Assembly (NCBI GenBank): GCA_038318385.1
Contig: JBBQCD010000009.1
Location: 1-64,000 of the forward strand
Length of the DNA stretch: 64,000 bases
Origin: Schlegelella_A sp038318385
GTDB lineage: Bacteria; Pseudomonadota; Gammaproteobacteria; Burkholderiales; Burkholderiaceae_C
Reading direction: 5' to 3'
Position numbers and translations under genes: made by a program. Shown here one piece after another: positions 25,659-36,052 of this stretch. The notes beneath the pieces are model-generated. The model saw nothing but the letters and a program-made list of their open reading frames with translations, was not told the DNA's origin and did not search any database. Each line of letters starts with the position of its first letter. Within the stretch, counting starts at the first letter, position 1.

Positions 25659-28600
25659 ATGTTCGATCCCTCCCGCCATTTCCAGAGTCCGATCGAAAGC
25701 GCCCGCTCCTGGTGGTCGCGCACCTGGAAGGCCGGCGGTCCGGCCGCCTCGCCGCTCGAGGAGGAGCCGCTGCGCGCGGAGCTCTTCAGCGCCGAACAGA
25801 TGGAGCTGCACGGCAAGCGGCTCGCCGCGATCCACGTGCTCAGCGCCGTGCCGCTGCCCGACCGCCTCCTTACCCGGCTGAGCGCGAACGAGCGCGTGCT
25901 CGTCGACCTCGGCAAGCAGCTTGCCGCCACCGCGGACGCGGAGCGCCGCTTCACGCCAGCCGCCGAATGGCTGCTCGACAATTTCTACCTCATCGAGGAA
26001 GAGATCCGGACCGCGCGGCGGCACCTGCCGCGCGGTTACAGCCGTGAATTGCCGCGCCTGACGGAAGATCCCGTCAACGGCGAGGGCGCCGGCCGTCCCC
26101 GGGTCTACGACCTGGCGCTGCAGGCCATCGCCCACGGCGACGGCAAGGTCGGGCGCGGCACGCTGAGCCGTTTCGTCGGCGCCTACCAGTCGCTGCAACC
26201 GCTGCAGATCGGCGAGCTCTGGGCCTTTCCGATCATGCTGCGCCTGGCATTGATCGAGAACCTGCGACGCGTCGCTGCCCGCGTGGCGGTCGCCCACCTC
26301 GATCGCGACACGGCCGCCGTCTGGGCCGACAACATGCTTGCCGTGGCCGAGAAGGCGCCGAGCGACCTGATCCTCGTCATCGCCGACATGGCGCGTTCGA
26401 AGCCGCCGCTGACCAACGCCTTCGTCGCCGAGTTCGCACGGCGCCTCCAGGGCAAGGGCGCCGCGCTGGCGCTGCCGCTCACCTGGCTGGAGCAGCGCTT
26501 GGCCGACTCCGGCGAGACGATCGAACAGCTCGTACAGCTCGAGGCGCGCCAGCAGGCCGCCAACCAGGTCTCGGTCAGCAACAGCATCGGCAGCCTGCGC
26601 CTGCTCGGGGCGATGAACTGGCGCGACTTCGTCGAGACCTTGAGCCTCGTCGAGCAGACGCTGTGCGGCGACCCGAGCGGCGTCTATCCGCAGATGGACT
26701 TCGCCACCCGCGACCAGTACCGCCACGCGGTCGAGTCCATCGCCCGTCTGGGCGACGTCGCCGAAGCCGAGGTCGCGCGACAGGCGGTGGCACTCGCGAA
26801 ACAGGCGGCCGCGTCGTCGCCCAAATCCGCTGATCGGGGCGCGGACAACCGGCCCGCGCACGTCGGCTACCACCTGGTCGACGCGGGCCGGCCGATGCTC
26901 GAACGCGCTGTCGGGGCACGCCCCCCGCCGTTGATGACGTTCGCCCGCGCCGCCCGGCGCCGGCCACTGCCCCTCTACGCCGGCACGATCATCCTCTTCA
27001 CGTTGGCGCTGAGCGCCGCCCCGATCGTCGATGCGCTGGTGTGGCTGGAGTGGCCGTGGTGGCTCGAAGCGCTCCTCGGCCTGACGATGCTGGTCGCGAC
27101 AAGCCAGCTCGCAGTCGCCCTCGCGAACTGGCTCGTGACGCTCTTCATCGATCCGCGTCCGCTGCCTCGCCTGGACTACAGCGTCGGCATCGCCGCGAGC
27201 TCCCGCACCCTGGTGGTGGTGCCGACGATGCTCGGCAGCGCCGAGGGGATCGACGCCCTGGTCGAAGCCCTCGAAGTGCGCTTCCTCGCCAACCGCGATC
27301 CGCACCTGCACTTCGCGCTCCTGACAGACTTCCACGACGCCAATGCCGAGCACCTTCCGTCCGACGCGGCTCTCGTCGAGCACGCAAGCGAGCGCATCGC
27401 GGCACTGAACGAGAAATATCGTCCCGCCGGCGTCGCCCAACCGCCGGACATCTTCTATCTCTTCCACCGCCCGCGGCGCTGGAATGCACGCGACCGGGTG
27501 TGGATGGGCCATGAGCGCAAGCGCGGCAAGCTCGCCGATCTGAACGCCGCGTTGCGCAGCCACGGCACCGACGCGCAGGAGCGCTTCGCTCGGATCGTCG
27601 GCGACGTCCGCACACTTGCCGCGGTTCGCTACGTCATCACGCTGGACACCGACACGCAGCTGCCGCGCGACGCGGCGGCGCAGATCGTCTCGACGATGGC
27701 GCATCCGCTGAACCGCCCGCGCTTCGGACAGGGAACGCGGCGCGACATGGTCGTCGAGGGCTACGGCATCCTGCAGCCCCGGGTGGGCCTCAGCCTGCCG
27801 AGCACGAACCGCTCGGGCTACGCCCGCCTCTACGGTGGCGAGCCCGGCATCGACCCGTACACGCGCACGGTCTCCGACGTCTACCAGGACGTCTTCGGTG
27901 AAGGCTCCTTCATCGGCAAGGGCATCTACGACGTCGATGCCTTCGAACGCGCGCTGGCCGGCCGCCTGCCCGAGAACCGCATCCTCAGCCACGACCTGCT
28001 GGAAGGCTGCTATGCCCGCTCCGGCCTGCTCAGCGACGTCGAACTGCTGGAGGAGGCGCCGACCCGCTACAGCATCGACGTGGCGCGTCGCTACCGCTGG
28101 ATCCGCGGCGACTGGCAGCTGCTCGGCTGGCTGCGGCTGCGCCTGCGCGGGCTCGCCGGATCGCCGCGCAATCCGCTGTCGGCCTTCTCGCGCGCCAAGA
28201 TCCTCGACAACCTGCGCCGCAGCCTGGCGCCGAGCGCACTGCTGACGGTGCTGCTGGCGGGCTGGTTCCTGTTGCCTCATCCGGGTGTCTGGACCTTGCG
28301 CGCGCTCGCCATCATCGGACTGGTGCCGCTCGCGGCCCAGCTCCTGGAGTGGCTGCAGCGCCCGCTGGAACGGTTGCGCACGCCCGAACCGGTGGCCGCA
28401 GCCGCCCCGGTGCGCCGACAGGTGTCGAACCTGTTCCTGCAACTGCTGCAGAGCATCTCCTGCCTGCCGCACGAGGCGGCGTACAGTCTTCGGGCGATCG
28501 GCGTCACCTTGGGGCGGGTGCTGGTCACGCGCCGACGCCTGCTCGAATGGCGTCCCTCGGCAGATGTCCGGGCCGACACGCCGCCAGGAAGCCTCGCGGA

Positions 28601-31600
28601 CTTCTGGCAGAACTTGCGGACGCTGGCCGCAGGACCGCTGCTGGCAGCGTTCTGCGCGCTCGGACTCAGCCTGCTGCGCCCTGCCGCGCTGGTGGTCGCT
28701 GCGCCGGTGCTGCTCGCCTGGCTGCTGTCGCCGCTCATCGTCTGGTGGATCGACCGGCCGATCACGCGCCGCATCCCAGTCCTGAAGCCCGAGCAGACGG
28801 TCTTCCTGCGCCGCCTGGCACGCCGCACCTGGGGTTTCTTCGAGACCCATGTCGGCGCCGTCGATCACCACCTGCCGCCCGACAACATGCAGGAGGAACC
28901 GGTGGCACGCATCGCCCACCGCACCTCGCCGACGAACATGGGCTTCGCGCTCCTCGCCGGACTGGCTGCGCGCGACTTCGGTTACCTGACGATCGGCGCG
29001 CTGATCGTGCGGATCGAGGCCGCGCTGTCGACGATGGAAGGAATGGAGCGCTACCGCGGCCACTTCTTCAACTGGTACGACACCCAGACACTGGCGCCGC
29101 TGCGCCCGCACTACGTCTCGACCGTCGACAGCGGCAACCTCGCCGGCCAGCTGCTGACCCTGCGAGCGGGACTGCTGGCGCTGGCCGACGCACCCCTGCT
29201 GGACGGAGCCTGGCGCGACGGCCTGCGGGACACCTTCGGGGTCCTGCGCGAATCCGTCGGGCCGCGGGTCCGCGGGGAGCGCGAGACGCTGTGGCGGGCT
29301 CTCGACAGCTTCGAGCAGACACTCGAGCAGCATCATCCGAGTCCCCCGCTCGCGGCCTCGACCTGGCGCGCGCTGCTCGACGAGTACGAGCGCGCTGCAG
29401 ACGCCATCGTCCAGTCGCTCCGGGCGGTGGTCGACGCCAGCGCGGACGAGGGCGCGACGACAGGCGACGAGCCCCACGCCTGGGCCCGGGCACTGGCCGA
29501 CCAGTGCCGCGACGCCTGCGCCGAGTTCCGCGCGCTGATGCCGTCTGGCGATGCCGGTTCCGGGCCGCTGCCGAGCCTGCGGGCGCTGGCCGAGAGCCCG
29601 GCGACTGCTGCGGACTCGGCATGCCGGGCGGCCGCGCAGGTCCGGCTGCACGCGCTCGAGGACCTCGCGGCCCGCGCCGGCGCGATGGCCGAGATGGACC
29701 AGCGTTTCCTGCACGACGACACGCGCCACCTGATGACGATCGGCTACAACGTCGACGAGCGCCGTGCCGACTCCGGCTACTACGACCTGCTCGCCTCCGA
29801 GGCGCGCCTGGGCATCTTCGTGGCCATCGCGCAAGGCCAGATCGCCCAGGAGAGCTGGTTCGCGCTCGGCCGCCTGCTCACCGCTGCCGCCGGCGAGCCG
29901 GTGCTGCTGTCGTGGAGCGGCTCGATGTTCGAGTACCTGATGCCGATGCTGCTGATGCCGAGCTACGAGCACACCCTGCTCGACCAGACGTGCCACGCGG
30001 CGGTGCAGCGGCAGATCGAGTACGGCGCCCAGCGCGGCGTGCCGTGGGGCGTCTCCGAATCCGGCTACAACGCCACCGACACCGCGCTGAACTACCAGTA
30101 CCGCGCGTTCGGCGTCCCTGGCCTGGGCTTGAAGCGCGGCCTCGCGGCGGATCTGGTCGTTGCGCCTTACGCGTCGATGATGGCGCTGATGGTCGCACCG
30201 AAGGCGGCGTGCGAGAACCTGCAACAGCTGGCCGAACTCGGCGCCTCCGGACGCTACGGCCTCTACGAGGCCGTCGACTACACCGCGTCGCGGCTGCCGC
30301 GCGGACAGAACCACGCGATCGTGCGCTCGTTCATGGCCCACCACCAGGGCATGGGCCTGCTGGCCCTGGCCCACCTGCTGCTCGAACGGCCGATGCAGCG
30401 CCACTTCGAGGCCGACCCGCGACTTCAGGCAACCTTGCTGCTGCTCCAGGAGCGCGTGCCAAAGGTGACCGTGTTCGAGGCCGACATCGACGAACGCGCC
30501 GGCCCCCGCGCGGCTTCCGAAGGCGACGCGACGCCGATCCGCGTCATCGACGATCCGGACACGCCGACCCCGGAAGTGCAGCTGCTGTCGAACGGGCGTT
30601 ATCACGTCATGGTGACGCAGGCCGGTGGCGGCTCGAGCCGCTGGAAGGATCTGGCGGTGTCGCGCTGGCACGAGGACACGACGCGCGATTCCTGGGGGAG
30701 CTTTTGCTACCTGCGCGACCTTGCCAGCGGCGAACTCTGGTCGACCGCGCACCAGCCGACGCGCCGCCCGGCCGACCTGTACGAGGCAATCTTTTCCGCC
30801 GGGCGTGCCGAGTTCAGGCGCCGCGACGGCGGCATCGACACGCACACCGAGATCGTCGTCTCTCCGGAAGACGACATCGAGCTGCGTCGGGTGCGCATCA
30901 CCAACAACAGCCGCGTCCGGCGCACGATCGAGGTCACCACGTACACCGAGGTGGTCCTCGCGAATCCGGTCGCGGATGTGCTGCACCCTGCCTTCAGCAA
31001 GCTCTTCGTCCAGACCGAGATCCTGCAGCGCCCGGCGGCCGTGCTGTGCACGCGGCGCCCGCGTTCACCCGAAGAGGCAACCCCGTGGATGGTGCAGCTG
31101 ATGGCGGTGCACAACCTGCACGTGCCCGGCGCCGGCGAGGCGCGTGCCGGCGAGATCTCGCACGAGACCGATCGCGCACGCTTCATCGGGCGCGGTCGCA
31201 CGCTCGAGCAGCCGCTCGCGCTCACCATGGCGGGGCCGCTTTCCAACACCGCCGGCTCGGTGCTCGACCCGGTGGCAGCGAGCCGCTGCGTGGTCACGCT
31301 CGATCCCGACCAGACGATCATGATCGACATCGTCTACGGCGTCGGCGAGAGCCGCGAGGCGTGCGTCGCGATGGCCGAGAAGTATCAGGACCGGCGCCTC
31401 GCCGGACGGGTCTTCGAACTGGCCTGGACGCACGCCAACGTGGTGCTGCGGCAGCTCAACGCCAGCGAGGCCGATGCCCAGCTCTACGGTCGCCTCGCCG
31501 GGGCTGTGATCTACACCCAGCCGGCGCTTCGCGCCGATCCCGGCGTCCTGATCCGAAACCGGCGCGGCCAGTCGGGACTCTGGGGCTACGCGATCTCCGG

Positions 31601-34505
31601 CGACCTGCCGATCGTGCTGCTGCAGATCGGCAGCGCCGACAACATCGAGCTGGTGCGCCAGTTCGTCCAGGCCCATGCATGGTGGCGCCTGAAGGGGCTC
31701 GCAGTCGACCTGGTGATCTGGAACGAGGAGCGCGACACCTACCGCCAGCGACTGCAGGAACAGATCATGGGCCTGATCGCCGGCGGCGTGGAGGCCCACG
31801 TGATCGACCGTCCTGGCGGCATCTTCGTGCGCCACGTCGAGCAGATCGCCCACGAGGACCGCATCCTGCTGCAGTCGGTCGCGCGCGCCGTCTTCAGCGA
31901 CGGCCGCGGCACGCTGATCGAGCAGGTCAGCCGCCGGCCCCTGCGCGAACGGCGCACGGCGCCATTCGCTGCCACGCGACCCGCTGAGCGTCGCACCGCA
32001 CCCTTGCCTCCGCGCCTGGCTCGCGCCGCGCCGCTGCCGGTGACGGCGTCGGCGGGACCGCTCGCCGGCGAACTCGTGCTCTTCAACGGCACCGGTGGCT
32101 TCTCGGCCAATGGCAAGGAGTATGTCGTCGCCCCGCCGGCCGGCGAACGTCCGCCCGCTCCCTGGGTCAACGTGCTCGCCAATCCCCGCTTCGGCAGCGT
32201 CGTCTCCGAGGCCGGCAGCGCCTACACCTGGTGCGAGAACGCGCATGAGCTGCGTCTCACGCCCTGGCACAACGATCCCGTTTCCGATGGCTCGGGCGAG
32301 GCCATCTACCTTCGCGACGAGGAAAGCGGAGAGGTCTGGTCCCCGACCTCGCTGCCTTGCGCGGACGGCGCCGGAGCCTTCGTCACACGCCACGGCTTTG
32401 GCAGCAGCGCCTTCGAGCATCGTGCCTACGGCATCCATGCCGAGCTGCGCGTCTTCGTCGCGCTCGATGCGGCGGTCAAGTTCTCGGTGCTGAGGCTGAC
32501 CAACGAGTCCGGCCGGCCGCGCAAGCTGAGCGCCACCGGCTATGTCGAATGGGTACTCGGCGACCTGCGACCGAAGTCCGCACCGCACATCGTCACCGAA
32601 GTCTGCGCCGACAACGAGGCGCTCTACGCGCGCAACCCGTACAGCAACGACTACGCCGACTGGATCGGCTTCTTCGACGTCGACGACTCCGCCCGTGCCA
32701 ACGGCAGCCACACTTGCGACCGCAACGAATTCATCGGCCGCAACGGCTCGATGCAGGCACCCGCCGCGCTCGGCCGGGTCCGCTTGTCGGGGCGCAGCGG
32801 CGCCGCGCTCGACCCGTGCGCGGCGATCCAGGTACCGGTCGCCCTCCTCGATGGCGAGACCGTGGAGATCGTGTTTCGCCTCGGCATGGGCCGCAGCGCC
32901 CACGAAGCCGGCGAACTGGTGCAGCGCTTCCGCGGCTCGGCCGCCTGCGCCGAAGCGCTCGCCGAGGTGCAGCGTCATTGGGAGCACACGCTCGGCGCGG
33001 TGCGCGTGCGCACGCCCGACCCGGCACTCGACATGCTGGCCAACGGCTGGCTACTGTACCAGACCATCGCCTGCCGGATCTGGGCGCGCAGCGGCTACTA
33101 CCAGTCGGGTGGCGCCTTCGGCTTTCGCGACCAGCTGCAGGATGCGATGGCCCTGGTGCACACCCAGCCCCAGATGCTGCGCGCCCAGCTGCTGCTGTGC
33201 GCAAGTCGCCAGTTCCCCGAAGGCGACGTCCAGCACTGGTGGCATCCGCCGCAGGGCCGCGGCGTGCGCACCCGCATCTCGGACGACTACCTGTGGTTGC
33301 CGCTGGCGCTCGCGCGCTACGTCGAGGCGACCGGCGACGCCGGCGTGCTCGACGAGGACGTGCGCTTTCTCGAAGGCCGGGCCGTCAGCCCCCAGGACGA
33401 TTCGTACTACGACCTGCCGGCGCCTTCGCACCAGACCGCGCCGCTCTACGAACATGCCCTGCGCGCGGTCCAGCACGGCCTGCGTTTCGGCGCGCATGGA
33501 CTGCCGCTGATGGGCACCGGCGACTGGAACGACGGCATGAACCTCGTCGGCCACGGCGGTCGCGGCGAAAGCGTCTGGCTGGGCTTCTTCCTCTGCACGG
33601 TGCTGGAACGGTTCGGCGTCCTGGCGGCGCGGCGTGGCGACAAGGCCGCGGCAGAACAATGCGGCGTGGAGCGCACCCGGCTTGCGGCCCGGCTGGAAGC
33701 CGAAGGCTGGGACGGATCCTGGTACCGGCGTGCCTACTTCGACGACGGCACCCCGCTCGGCACCGCGGGAGGTGTGGAATGCCAGATCGACTCGATCGCG
33801 CAGAGCTGGTCGGTTCTTTCCGGAGTCGCCGATCCCGCCCGGTCGCGCCAGGCCATGGACGCGCTCCATGAACGTCTGGTGCGTGCCGACGCGGGCCTGG
33901 TCCAACTGCTCGATCCGCCGTTCGACGGGCGCGGCCCGAACCCGGGCTACATCGCTGGCTATGTGCCGGGCGTGCGCGAGAACGGCGGCCAGTACACGCA
34001 CGGCGCGATCTGGGCGACGATGGCCTGCGCGGCGCTCGGTGATCGCGAGCGCGCATGGGCGCTGCTCGACCTCATCAACCCGGTCCACCACGCACGGGAT
34101 GCGAACGGCGTCGAGCGCTACAAGGTCGAGCCCTACGTGGTGTCCGCCGACGTGTACAGCGTCGCCCCGCACACTGGACGCGGTGGCTGGAGCTGGTACA
34201 CCGGCTCGGCAGGGTGGATGTACCAGCTGATCGTGGAGTCCCTGCTCGGACTTCGCCTCTCGACGAGTGGCGGGATTGCGCGATTGGCATTCACGCCCTG
34301 CCTGCCGCGCGAGTGGCCGGGCTACCACGTCGACTACCGCTATCTCGACACGACCTACCGGGTCGAGGTGACGCAGGTCGACGCCGCGCAAGGCCACCTT
34401 GCGGTGTCGCTCGACGGCGCCGCATGCGCGGATGGCACGCTGCCGCTGCGCGACGACGGCCAGGTGCACACTGTCAGCGTGCAGACGGGACGAGGCTCGA
34501 GCTGA
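25659..34505 (+). CDS. ndvB: Cyclic beta-1,2-glucan synthase (NdvB type)
   Basis: This very large inner-membrane enzyme (about 2948 aa) starts, elongates and cyclises beta-1,2-glucan for the periplasm. Membrane helices lie near residues 440-500. A GT84 glycosyltransferase domain has the Asp motif LDTDTQLPRDAA (about 660) and RYRWIRGDWQL (about 812). More helices follow at about 870-1030, then a glycoamylase-like domain (about 1250-1500) and two GH94 phosphorylase-type modules (from about 1640 to the end). The second module contains FGFRDQLQDAM and GTGDWNDGMN. The order matches Brucella/Agrobacterium synthases (about 2850 aa). ATG 25659 is preferred over GTG 25602, although neither has a strong ribosome site. 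It overlaps the methyltransferase gene by one base. Confidence 0.9.
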   Translation: MFDPSRHFQSPIESARSWWSRTWKAGGPAASPLEEEPLRAELFSAEQMELHGKRLAAIHVLSAVPLPDRLLTRLSANERVLVDLGKQLAATADAERRFTPAAEWLLDNFYLIEEEIRTARRHLPRGYSRELPRLTEDPVNGEGAGRPRVYDLALQAIAHGDGKVGRGTLSRFVGAYQSLQPLQIGELWAFPIMLRLALIENLRRVAARVAVAHLDRDTAAVWADNMLAVAEKAPSDLILVIADMARSKPPLTNAFVAEFARRLQGKGAALALPLTWLEQRLADSGETIEQLVQLEARQQAANQVSVSNSIGSLRLLGAMNWRDFVETLSLVEQTLCGDPSGVYPQMDFATRDQYRHAVESIARLGDVAEAEVARQAVALAKQAAASSPKSADRGADNRPAHVGYHLVDAGRPMLERAVGARPPPLMTFARAARRRPLPLYAGTIILFTLALSAAPIVDALVWLEWPWWLEALLGLTMLVATSQLAVALANWLVTLFIDPRPLPRLDYSVGIAASSRTLVVVPTMLGSAEGIDALVEALEVRFLANRDPHLHFALLTDFHDANAEHLPSDAALVEHASERIAALNEKYRPAGVAQPPDIFYLFHRPRRWNARDRVWMGHERKRGKLADLNAALRSHGTDAQERFARIVGDVRTLAAVRYVITLDTDTQLPRDAAAQIVSTMAHPLNRPRFGQGTRRDMVVEGYGILQPRVGLSLPSTNRSGYARLYGGEPGIDPYTRTVSDVYQDVFGEGSFIGKGIYDVDAFERALAGRLPENRILSHDLLEGCYARSGLLSDVELLEEAPTRYSIDVARRYRWIRGDWQLLGWLRLRLRGLAGSPRNPLSAFSRAKILDNLRRSLAPSALLTVLLAGWFLLPHPGVWTLRALAIIGLVPLAAQLLEWLQRPLERLRTPEPVAAAAPVRRQVSNLFLQLLQSISCLPHEAAYSLRAIGVTLGRVLVTRRRLLEWRPSADVRADTPPGSLADFWQNLRTLAAGPLLAAFCALGLSLLRPAALVVAAPVLLAWLLSPLIVWWIDRPITRRIPVLKPEQTVFLRRLARRTWGFFETHVGAVDHHLPPDNMQEEPVARIAHRTSPTNMGFALLAGLAARDFGYLTIGALIVRIEAALSTMEGMERYRGHFFNWYDTQTLAPLRPHYVSTVDSGNLAGQLLTLRAGLLALADAPLLDGAWRDGLRDTFGVLRESVGPRVRGERETLWRALDSFEQTLEQHHPSPPLAASTWRALLDEYERAADAIVQSLRAVVDASADEGATTGDEPHAWARALADQCRDACAEFRALMPSGDAGSGPLPSLRALAESPATAADSACRAAAQVRLHALEDLAARAGAMAEMDQRFLHDDTRHLMTIGYNVDERRADSGYYDLLASEARLGIFVAIAQGQIAQESWFALGRLLTAAAGEPVLLSWSGSMFEYLMPMLLMPSYEHTLLDQTCHAAVQRQIEYGAQRGVPWGVSESGYNATDTALNYQYRAFGVPGLGLKRGLAADLVVAPYASMMALMVAPKAACENLQQLAELGASGRYGLYEAVDYTASRLPRGQNHAIVRSFMAHHQGMGLLALAHLLLERPMQRHFEADPRLQATLLLLQERVPKVTVFEADIDERAGPRAASEGDATPIRVIDDPDTPTPEVQLLSNGRYHVMVTQAGGGSSRWKDLAVSRWHEDTTRDSWGSFCYLRDLASGELWSTAHQPTRRPADLYEAIFSAGRAEFRRRDGGIDTHTEIVVSPEDDIELRRVRITNNSRVRRTIEVTTYTEVVLANPVADVLHPAFSKLFVQTEILQRPAAVLCTRRPRSPEEATPWMVQLMAVHNLHVPGAGEARAGEISHETDRARFIGRGRTLEQPLALTMAGPLSNTAGSVLDPVAASRCVVTLDPDQTIMIDIVYGVGESREACVAMAEKYQDRRLAGRVFELAWTHANVVLRQLNASEADAQLYGRLAGAVIYTQPALRADPGVLIRNRRGQSGLWGYAISGDLPIVLLQIGSADNIELVRQFVQAHAWWRLKGLAVDLVIWNEERDTYRQRLQEQIMGLIAGGVEAHVIDRPGGIFVRHVEQIAHEDRILLQSVARAVFSDGRGTLIEQVSRRPLRERRTAPFAATRPAERRTAPLPPRLARAAPLPVTASAGPLAGELVLFNGTGGFSANGKEYVVAPPAGERPPAPWVNVLANPRFGSVVSEAGSAYTWCENAHELRLTPWHNDPVSDGSGEAIYLRDEESGEVWSPTSLPCADGAGAFVTRHGFGSSAFEHRAYGIHAELRVFVALDAAVKFSVLRLTNESGRPRKLSATGYVEWVLGDLRPKSAPHIVTEVCADNEALYARNPYSNDYADWIGFFDVDDSARANGSHTCDRNEFIGRNGSMQAPAALGRVRLSGRSGAALDPCAAIQVPVALLDGETVEIVFRLGMGRSAHEAGELVQRFRGSAACAEALAEVQRHWEHTLGAVRVRTPDPALDMLANGWLLYQTIACRIWARSGYYQSGGAFGFRDQLQDAMALVHTQPQMLRAQLLLCASRQFPEGDVQHWWHPPQGRGVRTRISDDYLWLPLALARYVEATGDAGVLDEDVRFLEGRAVSPQDDSYYDLPAPSHQTAPLYEHALRAVQHGLRFGAHGLPLMGTGDWNDGMNLVGHGGRGESVWLGFFLCTVLERFGVLAARRGDKAAAEQCGVERTRLAARLEAEGWDGSWYRRAYFDDGTPLGTAGGVECQIDSIAQSWSVLSGVADPARSRQAMDALHERLVRADAGLVQLLDPPFDGRGPNPGYIAGYVPGVRENGGQYTHGAIWATMACAALGDRERAWALLDLINPVHHARDANGVERYKVEPYVVSADVYSVAPHTGRGGWSWYTGSAGWMYQLIVESLLGLRLSTSGGIARLAFTPCLPREWPGYHVDYRYLDTTYRVEVTQVDAAQGHLAVSLDGAACADGTLPLRDDGQVHTVSVQTGRGSS

Positions 34506-35047
34506 TGTCGGCCCCTTCGGAATGGGTCGTGCGCTGGTCGCACCTCGTCGCGCCGGGTGCCGCGGTGCTCGACGTGGCCTGCGGCCGCGGACGCCACGTC
34601 CGCTGGTTCGCCGCGCTCGGCTGCCGGGTGACCGCGATCGACCGCGACGCCGACGCCGTCGATCCGCTTCGTGACGTGGCCGACGTCCATGTCGCGGACA
34701 TCGAGAACGGGCCCTGGCCGCTGCCGACGGGCTCGCGTTTCGACGCGGTGGTCTGCACGAACTACCTCTGGCGTCCGCTGTGGCCGACGGTGCTGGCGGC
34801 GCTGGCCGACGGCGGCGTGCTGCTCTACGAGACCTTCGCGATCGGGAACCAGACGGTCGGCAAACCATCGAACCCCCAATTCCTGCTGCGCCCCGGCGAG
34901 TTGCTCGAGGTCGCGGGCGCGCTGCGGATCGTCGCCTACGAAGACGGATTCCTGCGGGCGCCGGAGCGCTTCGTGCAGCGGATCGTCGCGGTGCGCGGAG
35001 TTCCCGACGCCGACCCGCCGAGGCGCTGGGACCTGGCGCCGGCGTGA
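34505..35047 (+). CDS. Class I SAM-dependent methyltransferase
   Basis: The 180-aa protein has the SAM-binding motif I VLDVACGRGRHVRWF (about 21-35) and the acidic motif II in VTAIDRDADAV. Motif IV reads FDAVVCTNYLW. The Rossmann fold is complete but small. Its ATG overlaps the glucan synthase stop (TGATG), so the two are translationally coupled, though a functional link is not obvious. The substrate is unknown; related small proteins include tellurite-resistance-like (TehB) methyltransferases. It is followed by dapA after 41 nt. Confidence 0.82.
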   Translation: MSAPSEWVVRWSHLVAPGAAVLDVACGRGRHVRWFAALGCRVTAIDRDADAVDPLRDVADVHVADIENGPWPLPTGSRFDAVVCTNYLWRPLWPTVLAALADGGVLLYETFAIGNQTVGKPSNPQFLLRPGELLEVAGALRIVAYEDGFLRAPERFVQRIVAVRGVPDADPPRRWDLAPA

Positions 35048-35088
35048 AGGGCGGCGCCGGCTAAAATCAGCGGATTCAGAGGAAAGCC

Positions 35089-35970
35089 ATGCAACCCATC
35101 ACCGGCAGCATCGTCGCGCTCGTCACCCCGATGCAGGACGACGGCCAGATCGACTACGCCGCCCTGCGCAGCCTCATCGACTGGCACATCGCCGAGGGCA
35201 CGCAGTGCATCGGCGCGGTCGGCACCACCGGCGAATCGCCGACAGTCACCGTCGAAGAGCACTGCGAGATCCTCCGCGTCACCGTCGAACATGCCGCCGG
35301 CCGGGTCGCAGTGATGGCCGGCACGGGCGGCAATTCCACCGCCGAGGCGATCGAGCTTTCGCGCTACGCCGCCAAGGTCGGCGCCGACTGCACGCTGTCG
35401 GTCGTGCCGTACTACAACAAGCCGTCGCAAGAGGGCATCTACCGCCACTTCCGCGCGATCGCCGAGGCCGTCGACCTGCCGATGGTGCTCTACAACGTGC
35501 CCGGCCGGACCGTGGCCGACATGCTCCCGGAAACCACCCTGCGCCTGGCCGGCGTCCCGGGCGTCATCGGCATCAAGGAGGCCAGCGCCGACATCGAACG
35601 CGCGGCCACCCTGATCCGCAATGCCCCGAAGGGGTTCTCCATCTATTCCGGCGACGACGGCACGGCGATCGCACTGATGCTGCTCGGCGGCCATGGCAAC
35701 GTCAGCGTCACCGCGAATGTCGCGCCACGCGCGATGCGCGAGCTCTGCGACGCGGCCCTGGCGGGCGACGCCCGGCGCGCCAGTGCCATCCACCTCAGGC
35801 TCCTGCCGCTGCACCAGGCGCTCTTCGTCGAATCCAGCCCGGCGCCGACGAAATGGGCACTGGCGCGGCTCGGTCGGTGCGGTGCCGCGCTGCGACTGCC
35901 GATCACGCCGCTCAGCAGCGCCGGCCAGGCCGTCGTCGAGAAGGCCCTGGCCGAAGCCGGTCTGGCCTGA
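35089..35970 (+). CDS. dapA: 4-hydroxy-tetrahydrodipicolinate synthase (DapA)
   Basis: DapA condenses pyruvate with aspartate semialdehyde, the first committed step to lysine and diaminopimelate. The 293-aa sequence has the GTTGE pyruvate loop (45-49), Tyr135 in YNVPGRT and the Schiff-base Lys163 in GIKEAS. Length and start (ATG with AGAGGAAAG upstream) are normal. It is followed by bamC, a common pairing in proteobacteria, with about 80 nt between. Confidence 0.95.
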   Translation: MQPITGSIVALVTPMQDDGQIDYAALRSLIDWHIAEGTQCIGAVGTTGESPTVTVEEHCEILRVTVEHAAGRVAVMAGTGGNSTAEAIELSRYAAKVGADCTLSVVPYYNKPSQEGIYRHFRAIAEAVDLPMVLYNVPGRTVADMLPETTLRLAGVPGVIGIKEASADIERAATLIRNAPKGFSIYSGDDGTAIALMLLGGHGNVSVTANVAPRAMRELCDAALAGDARRASAIHLRLLPLHQALFVESSPAPTKWALARLGRCGAALRLPITPLSSAGQAVVEKALAEAGLA

Positions 35971-36052
35971 CGCGCCCGATATCCCTGCCCTGATGCCGAA
36001 CTTCTTTCCGGCTGCGTCTTCCGCAGTCGGCAGCCCCTTGGAGACAGACCCC

